From contig CAWEOT010000023.1 of assembly GCA_963810775.1 (NCBI GenBank), positions 27,018 to 91,017 on the forward strand: a stretch of 64,000 nt of DNA, in the 5' to 3' direction. Shown one piece after another: positions 54,278 to 62,844 of this stretch. A program made the position numbers and the translations under genes. Within the stretch, counting starts at the first letter, position 1, and every line of letters starts with the position of its first letter. The notes under the pieces are model-generated. The model had not been told where the DNA came from. It was given only the letters and a program-made list of their open reading frames with translations, and did not search any database. This DNA comes from DATBVX01 sp963810775 (GTDB taxonomy: Bacteria > Pseudomonadota > Gammaproteobacteria > Steroidobacterales > Steroidobacteraceae).

Positions 54278-55720
54278 CGACGCCATTTCCCGAATCGATG
54301 GACTTCGGCGGCTACAACGCGCCGTCGCGGGTCGAGTGCGATGTGTACGACCTCGTGGTCGAAGGAAACCTGCCGCAGGAGATCAATGGCAGCTGGTACC
54401 AGAGCGTGCCGGACCCTCAATACCCGCCGATGCTCGGGCACGACACCTTCATCAGTGGCGACGGCATGGTGCGCATGCTGCGCTTCGAGAACGGGCACGT
54501 GGATTTCAAGCAGCGCTACATCCAGAGCGAGCGCTGGAAGAACGAACGCAAGGCGCGACGCTCGCTGTATGGCGCTTTATCGCAATCCCTATACCGACGA
54601 TCCCAGCGTGCGCGGCAAGGGACGTGGCGCTTACAACACCACGCCGATCTTTCACGGCGGGCGATTGCTCGCGCTCAAGGAAGACAATCACGCGATGCAG
54701 ATCGATCCCGATACGCTCGAAACGCTGGGAGAGTGGGACTACAACGGCAAGCTGCGCAGCCAGACGATGACCGCGCACACGCGGCCGGATCACGAAACCG
54801 GCGAGCTCTATTTCTTTGGTTACGAGGCGGGTGGTCTCGCCTCGCGCGATGTCGCGTTCTGTGTCGCGGACCGGAACGGGGAGCTGATTCGCGAGGAGTG
54901 GTTCCAGGTGCCGTATTGCGCGCTGATGCACGATTTCGCACTCACCAAGGAACACGTGATCTTCCCGGTCTTTCCGCACACTGCAGATCTCGCACGCATC
55001 AAGGCGGGTGGACCGCACTGGATCTTCGAGCCCGACAAGGACAGCTTCGTCGGCATCATGCCGCGTGCAGGCACGGTGCGTGACATGCGCTGGTTTCGCG
55101 GTCCGTCGCGCTCGGCATTTCACTACATGAATGCCTACACGGAAGGCAGCCGCGTGCACCTCGACTTCGGTGTCGGCAAGGTGTCTCAGTTTGAGTTCAT
55201 CCGCGAAGCTACCAACATCCAGATCAAGCCAGAAGAGATGGCGGGGGACCTGGTGCGCTGGACTTTCGACCTGTCGAAACCCGGTGAGCAATGGGACGAA
55301 ACCATCCTGGGGCCGGGCGGCGACATGCCACGCGTTGCGGACAAGAATGCGCTGATCGATTACGACGTGGCCTACTACCAGACATACGATCCGACGGTCG
55401 CGCCACCGCTCATCGCCGGACCGGTCGGCGCCGGCTTCAACACGATCCTGCGTATCGAGCCGAGGAGCGGCAAGGTGCGACGGCTGCCAATGGACCAGCG
55501 CTCGACCGTTCAGGAGCACGCGCATATTCCCTCGAAGATCCCGGGGCACGAGGGCTACCTGGTGTTCCTCGTGGACCGGCACGATGAGAACCAGACGGAG
55601 ATGTTCGTCGTCGAGCCTGAGCACCTGGAACGTGGGCCGATCGCTCGCATCAAGATTCCACTGCGCCTCCGTGTCGGCGTGCACGGCAACTGGGTGCCGG
55701 CCGCGGCGTTGAACGGTTAA
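54274..55720 (+). CDS. Carotenoid cleavage oxygenase family (lignostilbene-dioxygenase-like), frameshifted
   Basis: The joined protein has about 480 residues and shows the RPE65/LSD layout: GSWYQSVPDPQYPP, HTRPDHETGELYFFGYEAGG, MHDFALTKEHVIFPVFP (iron His), FHYMNAYTEGSRVHLDF and a final HGNWVPAAALNG (last iron His). The first about 100 residues are in one frame; one extra G at 54574 shifts to the next frame, where LYRNPYTDDPSVRGKGRG continues. In the lignin context such enzymes cleave the central double bond of stilbenes to two aldehydes. The neighbours support that reading over carotenoid cleavage. Confidence 0.85.
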
Positions 55721-55744
55721 GCAGGACCGCGGCTGGAGATTCCC

Positions 55745-57181
55745 ATGGCCACGAACTATGCAGATCTGAAGCTCTTCATCGGCGGCGAGTGGGTGGGCGG
55801 CGAGGGCCGCGTCATGCAACCGGTGATCAATCCGGCTACCGAGGAAGTGATCGGTCAACTGCCGCACGCCTCGAAAGCCGATCTCGACCGCGCTCTGGAG
55901 GCAGCGCAGCGCAGCTTCCCGACATGGCGTGCCAAACCGCCGCATGAGCGCGGCAAGATCCTGCGACGCGCGGCGGAGCTGCTGCGCGAGCGCACCGAGA
56001 CGATCGCGCGCATCGCGACCATAGAAGAAGGCAAGGTACTTTCCGAGACACGCTGGGAAGTCGCTCTTTCCGCCGAAATCCTCGAGTGGTACGCGGAAGA
56101 GGGACGCCGCGCGTACGGGCGGGTGCTGCCGCAGAGAGCCTCGGGCGTAAGAATGACGGTGATGAAAGAGCCGGTGGGACCGGTCGCCGCGTTCGCGCCC
56201 TGGAATTTCCCGATCGGCAATCCGGCACGCAAGATCGGCGCAGCATTGGGTGCCGGTTGCCCGTGCATTCTGAAACCGGCGGAGGAAGCGCCGGGATCGG
56301 CACTCGAAGTCGCGCGCGCACTCGCCGACGCGGGTCTGCCTGCGGGTGTTTTGTCGGTCGTATTCGGCGTTCCGGCCGAGGTCTCTGCGTACCTGCTGGC
56401 CTCGCCGATCATCCGCGCGATCTCGTTCACCGGCTCGATCCCGGTGGGCAAGCAGCTCATGAAGCTCGCAGCCGAAGGCATGAAGCGCACCACGATGGAG
56501 CTCGGTGGCCACGCTCCGGTGCTGGTGTTCGATGACGTCGACGTGGAACAGGTGCTGGATCAATCGGTGTTCTCGAAGTACCGCAACGCCGGGCAGGTCT
56601 GTGTGTCGCCGACGCGTTTCTACGTGCATGAGAAGATCTACGGCCGCTTCCTCGACGGGTTCACGTCACGGGCGCGCGCCCTCAAGGTCGGAAATGGCCT
56701 GGGCGAGGGCACGCAGATGGGGCCGCTCGCGCACGACCGGCGCCTCGAGTCGATGGAAACGTTGCTGGGGGATGCACGCAAGAACGGCGCACATTTTCAG
56801 ACCGGCGGCGCGCGCATCACGGGCAGTGGCTACTTCTGGCAGCCCACAGTTCTGGCGGACGTGCCCAACACGGCGCGCATCATGAATGAGGAGCCGTTCG
56901 GACCGGTCGCGATTCTCAATCCGTTCTCCGAGTTCGACAGCGCCATCCAGCAGGCGAATCGTCTGCCTTATGGCCTGGCCGCGTACGCGTTCACGCGCTC
57001 AGCGCGCAACGTCAACCTGCTCGGCGAGCAGATCGAAGCGGGCATGATCGGCATCAACAGCTACGCGATCTCGGTTCCCGAGTCGCCGTTCGGCGGAGTC
57101 AAGGAAAGCGGCCACGGGAGCGAGGAGGGCATCGAGGGCCTCGACGCCTGCCTCGTGACCAAGTTCGTCAGCGAAGCCTGA
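55745..57181 (+). CDS. NAD(P)-dependent aldehyde dehydrogenase (succinate-semialdehyde/vanillin-dehydrogenase-like)
   Basis: A 478-residue aldehyde dehydrogenase with FAPWNFPIGNPARKIGAALG, the general-base Glu in TMELGGHAPVL, the catalytic Cys in NAGQVCVSPTRF and SPFGGVKESGHGSEEG at the C-terminus, the last typical of the succinate-semialdehyde/vanillin group. It starts 24 bases after the carotenoid oxygenase, so aldehydes made by stilbene cleavage would be its natural substrates. Its end overlaps the convergent AraC gene by 14 bases. Confidence 0.93.
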   Translation: MATNYADLKLFIGGEWVGGEGRVMQPVINPATEEVIGQLPHASKADLDRALEAAQRSFPTWRAKPPHERGKILRRAAELLRERTETIARIATIEEGKVLSETRWEVALSAEILEWYAEEGRRAYGRVLPQRASGVRMTVMKEPVGPVAAFAPWNFPIGNPARKIGAALGAGCPCILKPAEEAPGSALEVARALADAGLPAGVLSVVFGVPAEVSAYLLASPIIRAISFTGSIPVGKQLMKLAAEGMKRTTMELGGHAPVLVFDDVDVEQVLDQSVFSKYRNAGQVCVSPTRFYVHEKIYGRFLDGFTSRARALKVGNGLGEGTQMGPLAHDRRLESMETLLGDARKNGAHFQTGGARITGSGYFWQPTVLADVPNTARIMNEEPFGPVAILNPFSEFDSAIQQANRLPYGLAAYAFTRSARNVNLLGEQIEAGMIGINSYAISVPESPFGGVKESGHGSEEGIEGLDACLVTKFVSEA

Positions 57182-58163
57182 GGCCGGCGCAGGCGTTGAC
57201 TGGTTCGATTTCGTTACTGCGACGATATTCGCGCGGCGTCACCCCGTAACGCGCGCGGAACACCCGCCCGAAATGCGTCGGGCTGTTGAAGCCGCAATCG
57301 AAGGCAATTTCCGTGACGGTGCGACCGCGCTGCGAGTCATCGACCAGCGAGCGCGAGCACTCTTCCAGACGCCGCCGCAGGATGTAGCGGGCCACCGTCT
57401 CTTCTTCATCGGAGAACAGGTGATGCAGATAACGTGTCGTCATGCGACACGCTTCAGCGATGCGTGTCGGCGTCAGGTCGGGATCGCCGAGGTGTGCTTC
57501 GATGTAGTTCATGATGCGCACGCGATGTGCCATCACCAATGAGGAGCGCTCCGACTCACTCTGCTGCACGCCCGCATAGGCGCTCGCCACCAGGTCGAGA
57601 ATGGCGCGCGTCACGCCGGGAGCGAAATTGAGATCAGCCTCGGTGCGGCAGCGCCGCCAGAAATCAGTGAGGAAATTGGACAGCAGGCCGCTCAGTCCGC
57701 AGTTTCCCGACATGAGAATCGCCACCACACTTTCGGGACAGGGGAGGTGCCGGCGCAGCAGACCCTCCGGCATGCCGAGCACGAACATGCGATTCGGGCG
57801 GTCAAAGATGATCTCGTAGGGGCGGGTGCTGTCGCAGAGCGTGAAATCACCGGGCAGCAGGCGCGCCTCACGCCCGTCCTGGCGATTGATGCTGTCGCCA
57901 TCGAGCTGCATGTGCAGGAAGAACATCGACTGGCGCGAGCGCTGCACCTGCAGGCGCGAGTGACGCACGATCTGAGGGTCGGAGTAGACCTCCGCCGCCT
58001 GGATCTCGCCGACCCGTGTGCGGGTCAGGCAGCCGGTGAAGCCGCGCAGATCCATGGGATCGGAAACGACCGGTGTGAACGTGTCACAGGCGATGTCGTT
58101 CCAGTATTCAAGCTTGCGGCGTGGCGCGAGCCCCGCCGTCGAGAAAGTTTCCAGCTGAGCCAT
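57168..58163 (-). CDS. AraC-family transcriptional regulator
   Basis: A 331-residue regulator with an N-terminal AraC-binding-like domain (LEYWNDIACDTFTPVV, then RSRQSMFFLHMQLDG) and a C-terminal double helix-turn-helix: PTRIAEACRMTTRYLHHLFS and VTEIAFDCGFNSPTHFGRVF with PREYRRS. The layout is that of the FeaR-like group, whose members often sense aromatic compounds. It converges with the aldehyde dehydrogenase and diverges from the thiolase operon across an AT-rich 230-base gap that holds two palindromes. It could control either or both. Confidence 0.92.
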   Translation of the reverse strand: MAQLETFSTAGLAPRRKLEYWNDIACDTFTPVVSDPMDLRGFTGCLTRTRVGEIQAAEVYSDPQIVRHSRLQVQRSRQSMFFLHMQLDGDSINRQDGREARLLPGDFTLCDSTRPYEIIFDRPNRMFVLGMPEGLLRRHLPCPESVVAILMSGNCGLSGLLSNFLTDFWRRCRTEADLNFAPGVTRAILDLVASAYAGVQQSESERSSLVMAHRVRIMNYIEAHLGDPDLTPTRIAEACRMTTRYLHHLFSDEEETVARYILRRRLEECSRSLVDDSQRGRTVTEIAFDCGFNSPTHFGRVFRARYGVTPREYRRSNEIEPVNACAGLRLR

Positions 58164-58285
58164 GATCGTCCCCCCGGACTTTCAAACCCACCTCAGCGCA
58201 TCAGCTCTGCCATCCCTCGCGCGAACTGTCCCGGCGATCTACGTCTGTGGCAGCCGTTCCGTCGTTTGACGTCAATCGCCTAACG

Positions 58286-58300
58286 GTTATATTCTATAAC
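58286..58300. promoter_or_regulatory. Perfect 15-base palindrome, candidate operator
   Basis: GTTATATTCTATAAC: two 6-base half-sites inverted about a TTC centre, in the AT-rich gap between the AraC gene and the thiolase operon. The size and symmetry suit a dimeric MarR-type regulator, and a MarR gene is the third gene of the thiolase operon, so autoregulation is plausible. The TATATT and TATAAC halves also resemble -10 elements. Confidence 0.5.
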
Positions 58301-58306
58301 TGTAGT

Positions 58307-58330
58307 AAAACCTGTGGTCAAGTAGGTTTT
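58307..58330. promoter_or_regulatory. Inverted repeat, second candidate operator
   Basis: AAAACCT (58307-58313) is inverted as AGGTTTT (58324-58330) across ten bases, one helical turn between half-site centres plus spacer. It is seven bases after the palindrome at 58286 and about 60 bases before the thiolase ATG. It may be a site for either of the two regulators encoded here. Confidence 0.45.
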
Positions 58331-58393
58331 CTAATCACGGCCGGCCGTCGCGGCAGCGCCACAGACAAGTGACTTAATCTTCACTCCGGGCCA

Positions 58394-59659
58394 ATGATTG
58401 CGACATCAGATTCGCGGGCGCTGGTGGCGCGGTGGCCAGACGCATGGCTGCTCGCCGGCGTTCGCACGCCGTTCGTAGACTTTGCCCAGGCGACCAGCCT
58501 CGTTTCGCCAATCGATCTCGGCATCAAGGCGGCTCGCGAGGCGTTCACACGCACAGGGATTTCGCCCGATGACGTCGGCACCGTCATTGCCGGTTCGATG
58601 GCGCAGGCGAGTTTCGATGCCTACCTGTTGCCGCGTCATATCGGTCTGTATTCAGGTGTTCCGACGCAAGTCCCTGCACACCTGGCGCAACGCGTTTGCG
58701 GCACTGGAATCGAGGTGCTGAGCCAGGCCGCCGATGCGGTTTCGCAGCAACGGGTCAGCCTTGCGCTCTGTGTCGGCACTGAATCGATGAGTCGCAACCC
58801 CGTCGCCGCCTATACGCATCGCACCGGCTTTCGCATGGGGCAGGTTGAGTTCAAGGATTTCCTGTGGGAAGCGCTGCTCGACACCGCGGTCGACGCGACC
58901 ATGGGTGGCACGGCGGAAACGCTGGCCCAGCGCTTCGATATCACCCGCGACGCCGTCGACCGATTTGCCGCCCGCAGCTTCGAACGTGCGCTCGTCGCCC
59001 AGGGTGATGGCTTTCTCGAGGGCGAGATCTGCGCCCTCAAGGATGAGACCTTTTCCGTCGAAGGCCTGAAGCCGCGCGGCATCAAGTTGCGCAGCAGCGG
59101 TGCGGGAGTTGCTGCCGACACTCATGTGAGACCGTCGAGCGTCGAGCAACTGGCAAAGCTCAAGCCGGCGTTTGGCGGCGTACAGACCGCCGGCAACAGT
59201 TCCGCGATCGTGGATGGTGCCGCAGCCGCCCTGGTCGGCTCAGCGGACTACGCGCGGCGGGGCAAGCTAGAGCCGCTGGCGCGCCTCGTCGCCTGTGCGG
59301 CGGTCGGCGTACACCCGGGCAGCATGGGTTTGGGACCCGTGGACGCCATCCGCGCGGTCCTTCGCGAGACCGGGCTCAGCCTGTCCGCTATCGATCGCGT
59401 CGAGATCAACGAAGCCTTCGCGGCCCAGGTGCTCGCCTGCGTGCGCGAGCTGGGTCTCGATGAAACCAGGCTGAACGTGAACGGCGGGGCCATTGCGTTG
59501 GGCCACCCGCTCGGCGCGACCGGCATCCGGCTGACCGTGACACTGGCTCGCGAGTTGCGCCGCAAGCGCCTGCGCTACGGCATCGCGTCCGCCTGCATTG
59601 GCGGCGGACAGGGCATCGCCATGCTCATCGAGAATGCAGCGCCTGGATCGCCCGCATGA
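58394..59659 (+). CDS. Thiolase family protein (acetyl-CoA acetyltransferase)
   Basis: A 421-residue thiolase with the nucleophilic Cys102 (QRVCGTGIEVLSQ), the NEAFAAQ motif, the His loop GGAIALGHPLGATG and the second Cys in SACIGGGQG. All four active-site elements are intact. It cleaves a 3-ketoacyl-CoA or condenses two acyl-CoAs; a catabolic role in side-chain or ring-cleavage product breakdown fits the location. The first about 15 residues are an unusual extension. Its end overlaps the next ATG by four bases. Confidence 0.94.
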   Translation: MIATSDSRALVARWPDAWLLAGVRTPFVDFAQATSLVSPIDLGIKAAREAFTRTGISPDDVGTVIAGSMAQASFDAYLLPRHIGLYSGVPTQVPAHLAQRVCGTGIEVLSQAADAVSQQRVSLALCVGTESMSRNPVAAYTHRTGFRMGQVEFKDFLWEALLDTAVDATMGGTAETLAQRFDITRDAVDRFAARSFERALVAQGDGFLEGEICALKDETFSVEGLKPRGIKLRSSGAGVAADTHVRPSSVEQLAKLKPAFGGVQTAGNSSAIVDGAAAALVGSADYARRGKLEPLARLVACAAVGVHPGSMGLGPVDAIRAVLRETGLSLSAIDRVEINEAFAAQVLACVRELGLDETRLNVNGGAIALGHPLGATGIRLTVTLARELRRKRLRYGIASACIGGGQGIAMLIENAAPGSPA

Positions 59660-60069
59660 TGAAGATCCAGCGCTTGCTGCGAATCGAGTGGGGGGATTGC
59701 GATCCCGCCGGCATCGTCTACTTCCCCCGCTATTTCCAGTTCTTCGATGCCTGCACGGCCGCGATGTTCGAGCGCGTCGGCCTGCCGAAGCAGGCGCTGA
59801 TCAAGCAATACGACATCGTCGGTTTCCCCGTCGTCGACGTGAGCGCGAAGTTCATGATCCCGTCCAAGTTCGGCGACGACGTGAGTATCGAGACGTCGAT
59901 TAAGGAATGGCGACGCTCGAGCTTCTGCGTTTATCACCGGTTGCTCAAGGGCGAGCAGCTCGCAATCGAGGGATTCGAGACGCGCGTGTGGGTCGGGCGG
60001 CATCCGGAGGATCCCGCCGCCATCAAGTCGCGACCGATTCCCCGCGAGTTGATCGATCGGTTCAAATGA
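59656..60069 (+). CDS. Acyl-CoA thioesterase, 4-hydroxybenzoyl-CoA-thioesterase family
   Basis: A 137-residue hotdog-fold enzyme. EWGDCDPAGIVYFPRYFQFF carries the catalytic Asp of the 4-hydroxybenzoyl-CoA thioesterase family, followed by a helix (CTAAMFERVGLPKQAL). It would release a free acid, possibly aromatic, from CoA. It overlaps the thiolase stop and its own TGA overlaps the MarR ATG, so the three form a coupled operon. Confidence 0.9.
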   Translation: MMKIQRLLRIEWGDCDPAGIVYFPRYFQFFDACTAAMFERVGLPKQALIKQYDIVGFPVVDVSAKFMIPSKFGDDVSIETSIKEWRRSSFCVYHRLLKGEQLAIEGFETRVWVGRHPEDPAAIKSRPIPRELIDRFK

Positions 60070-60641
60070 AACCCGCACGAACTCAGCGCAGCCGCAACGG
60101 ACGCTCCGATGAGAACAGCGGACGGGCGCCGCGCAAGGGCGGAAATGGCCAGGGCAACACGCGTAATGGCGCGCGTGCCGTGGATTTGCGCCCCCTCAAC
60201 GGCTCGATCGGCTACACAGTGCGAAGGGCGCAGCTGGCGCTGTTCGCGGATTTCGTGACCTCGCTGCGGGAGGTGAATCTCAGGCCCGGGCAGTTCGGTG
60301 TTCTGATGGTGGTACATGCCAATCCGGGGCTGAGTCAGTCCGACATCTGCGCCGCGCTCGGATTCCAGAAGGCTAACCTGGTGCCGCTGATCAGCCAGCT
60401 CGAGTCGCGCGGTCTTATCGTTCGCAAGCCGGGGCTGCAGGACCGCCGGTCGTACGCACTGCAGCTGACGGCCCGGGGGCGCAAATTGATGCGCCGTGCG
60501 CTGGACTTGCAGGCGTCGCAGGAGGCTCGCCTGACGGAGCAGTTGGGGGAAAGTGGCCGCGCCACGCTGCTGACCCTGCTTGGTCAACTCCTTGCCGGAA
60601 CCGGGGACGGTGCGGCGGGCCAGGATTTCGCCCTGAATTGA
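60066..60641 (+). CDS. MarR-family transcriptional regulator
   Basis: A 191-residue regulator with a basic, Gly/Asn/Arg-rich N-terminal tail of about 40 residues, then a MarR core: LRPGQFGVLMVVHANPGLSQ, the recognition helix in SDICAALGFQKANLVPLISQ and the wing LQDRRSYALQLTARG. The start is ATG 60066, overlapping the thioesterase stop. Regulators of this type often respond to aromatic acids or their CoA esters. It may bind the palindrome at 58286. The tail is unusual for the family. Confidence 0.92.
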   Translation: MKPARTQRSRNGRSDENSGRAPRKGGNGQGNTRNGARAVDLRPLNGSIGYTVRRAQLALFADFVTSLREVNLRPGQFGVLMVVHANPGLSQSDICAALGFQKANLVPLISQLESRGLIVRKPGLQDRRSYALQLTARGRKLMRRALDLQASQEARLTEQLGESGRATLLTLLGQLLAGTGDGAAGQDFALN

Positions 60642-60668
60642 GGGAGCCCGGTGCGACCTCAGCCTTGT

Positions 60669-60689
60669 CAGTGGGGCACTTTCCCACTG
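60669..60689. promoter_or_regulatory. Hairpin between the MarR and fdsG genes
   Basis: CAGTGGG (60669-60675) and CCCACTG (60683-60689) pair perfectly across a 7-base loop. No T-tract follows, so it may be an operator or a weak terminator in the 117-base gap that should hold the fds promoter. Confidence 0.4.
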
Positions 60690-60758
60690 GATTGCAGCCA
60701 AAATGAGTGGGATCGTATGGTTCGATCGGTAATTGCCGTCCCGCTCGGGAACTCGTAG

Positions 60759-61271
60759 ATGACGCAACAGGCTTCCACATCGTCAACGCCGCGAGCGCCG
60801 CTCACGGCCGTACAGCGCGAGGCCGTGCAACGCGTCGTCGATGCGAACCGCAATCGGCCCGGACCATTGCTCGAGGTGCTGCACGGCATCCAGGCGGCGA
60901 TTGGCTTCATTCCGCCTGCCGCGGTGCCGGTGATCGCTGAAGAGCTGAACCTCTCGCGCGCCGAGGTGCACGGCGTCGTTTCCTTCTACCACTATTTCCG
61001 GCAAACGCCGGCCGGCAAGCACATCGTGCGCGTGTGCCGCGCCGAGTCCTGCCAGGCCGCGGGCGGCGATGCACTTGCCGACCACGCCAAGCAGCGTCTC
61101 GGCGTCGACTTTCACCAGACCACGGCCGACGGGCACTTCTCGCTCGATCCGGTCTATTGCCTCGGCAACTGCGCCTGCTCGCCTGCGATCATGATCGGCG
61201 AGGAGCTGCACGGGCGTGTCTCAGCGGCGCACTTCGATGCGCTGATTGCCGACTGCGAGCGCCAGCGATGA
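60759..61271 (+). CDS. fdsG: NAD-dependent formate dehydrogenase gamma subunit (NuoE-like)
   Basis: A 170-residue 24-kDa-type thioredoxin-like [2Fe-2S] protein: GPLLEVLHGIQAAIGFIPPA, AEVHGVVSFYHYFR, and the cluster cysteines in CRAESCQAAGG and YCLGNCACSP. It is the first gene of fdsGBA, encoding the soluble NAD-linked molybdenum formate dehydrogenase, where it passes electrons within the diaphorase part. ATG 60759 is chosen. Its TGA overlaps the fdsB ATG. Confidence 0.92.
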   Translation: MTQQASTSSTPRAPLTAVQREAVQRVVDANRNRPGPLLEVLHGIQAAIGFIPPAAVPVIAEELNLSRAEVHGVVSFYHYFRQTPAGKHIVRVCRAESCQAAGGDALADHAKQRLGVDFHQTTADGHFSLDPVYCLGNCACSPAIMIGEELHGRVSAAHFDALIADCERQR

Positions 61272-62812
61272 GCGTCACCGTCTTCGTGTCCCGCGATGCG
61301 GGTGCGCTGTCCTTGGGCGCGGAGGAAGTTGCACGCGCAATCACGGCAGAAGCGGCCAGGCGTCGGCAGGATGTGCGTATCGTGCGCAACGGTTCGCGAG
61401 GCATGTATTGGCTCGAACCGCTGGTCGAGGTCGCGACCCCGAACGGACGGCAAGCATATGGTCCGGTTCGCGCGAGCGATATTCCGGGCCTCTTTGATGT
61501 CGACTTTCTCTCCGGGCGCGCGCATGCCCTGCATCAGGGCCTTACTGAGAGCATTCCCTACTTCGCGGGACAGCAGCGGCTGACGTTTGCGCGCGTCGGC
61601 ATCACCGATCCCGTGAGTGTTGCCGACTACGAAGCGCACGATGGTTTCCAGGGCCTGCGCCAGGCTCTCACGATGCAGCCCGCGGACATCGTCCAGGCGA
61701 TCACGGATTCGGGGCTGCGCGGACGAGGTGGTGCTGCGTTCCCGACCGGAATCAAGTGGAAGACGGTGCTCGATCAGCCCGCGACGCCGAAGTACGTGAC
61801 GTGCAATGCTGATGAAGGCGATTCGGGAACCTTCGCGGACCGGATGCTGATGGAAGGCGATCCGCTGCTGCTCGTAGAAGGCATGACGATCGCCGGGCTC
61901 GCAGTCGGCGCGAGCCAGGGATACATCTATCTGCGTGTCGAGTATCCCCACGCGCATCGGGCGCTGAACGAGGCGATCGCGAACGCATACCAGGCCGGCT
62001 TCCTGGGCGATGACATCCTGGGGAGTGGCCGCCGCTTCGATCTTGAGGTGAGACTCGGGGCAGGCGCCTATATCTGCGGCGAAGAAACCTCGATGCTCGA
62101 GAGCCTGGAGGGCAAGCGCGGCGAGATCCGGGTCCGTCCGCCGTTGCCCGCGATCAAGGGTCTCTTCGGGCAGCCGACGATCGTCAACAACGTCATCTCG
62201 CTCGCTTCGGTTCCCGTCATCCTGCAGCGGGGAGCCGCGGCCTATAAGGATTTCGGCGTCGGCAAGTCTCGTGGCACCGTGCCGATCCAGCTGGCCGGCA
62301 ATATCAAGCACGGGGGGCTTATCGAGCGCGCCTTCGGAATGACGTTGCACGAACTCCTGTATGACTACGGCGGAGGCACGGCTAACGGCCGCCCGATCCG
62401 GGCCATCCAGGTCGGGGGTCCACTAGGCGCCTACATTCCGGCTAAGCAATTCGACACGATCGTGGACTACGAGGCTCTGTCATCGATCGGCGCGCTCCTC
62501 GGGCATGGCGGCATCGTGGTGTTCGACGACACCGTAGACATGGCCCGGATGGCCCGCTACGCGATGGAGTTCTGTGCAATCGAGTCCTGCGGCAAGTGCA
62601 CTCCGTGCCGGATCGGCTCCACGCGAGGCACGGAACTCCTTGATCGCATTATGAAAGGTGTGCAGCGAGACGAGAACCTGCACTTGCTTGAAGAGCTATG
62701 CGAGACCATGCTGCACGGGTCGCTGTGCGGCCTGGGCGGCATGACCCCATTTCCGGTACAAAGTGCGCTGAAGCATTTTCCGGAGGATTTTCAGGCGCGC
62801 GTCCGCCACTAA
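61268..62812 (+). CDS. fdsB: NAD-dependent formate dehydrogenase beta subunit (NuoF-like)
   Basis: A 514-residue 51-kDa-type flavoprotein. It has an N-terminal thioredoxin-like region, the FMN/NADH site GLRGRGGAAFPTGIKW and NADEGDSGTFADR, and the [4Fe-4S] cysteines in ESCGKCTPCRIGS with a distal Cys in GSLCGLGG. It reduces NAD with electrons from the alpha subunit. The start ATG 61268 overlaps the fdsG stop; a longer in-frame extension lies within fdsG and is rejected. Confidence 0.94.
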   Translation: MSVTVFVSRDAGALSLGAEEVARAITAEAARRRQDVRIVRNGSRGMYWLEPLVEVATPNGRQAYGPVRASDIPGLFDVDFLSGRAHALHQGLTESIPYFAGQQRLTFARVGITDPVSVADYEAHDGFQGLRQALTMQPADIVQAITDSGLRGRGGAAFPTGIKWKTVLDQPATPKYVTCNADEGDSGTFADRMLMEGDPLLLVEGMTIAGLAVGASQGYIYLRVEYPHAHRALNEAIANAYQAGFLGDDILGSGRRFDLEVRLGAGAYICGEETSMLESLEGKRGEIRVRPPLPAIKGLFGQPTIVNNVISLASVPVILQRGAAAYKDFGVGKSRGTVPIQLAGNIKHGGLIERAFGMTLHELLYDYGGGTANGRPIRAIQVGGPLGAYIPAKQFDTIVDYEALSSIGALLGHGGIVVFDDTVDMARMARYAMEFCAIESCGKCTPCRIGSTRGTELLDRIMKGVQRDENLHLLEELCETMLHGSLCGLGGMTPFPVQSALKHFPEDFQARVRH

Positions 62813-62844
62813 GCGCGGATGCCAAAGCGGCTGAGGAGAAGCTG

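Noticed and set aside
54506..56629. A 707-codon minus-strand open frame across the carotenoid oxygenase and aldehyde dehydrogenase
   Set aside because: A shadow of two plus-strand genes; no motif or ribosome site supports it.
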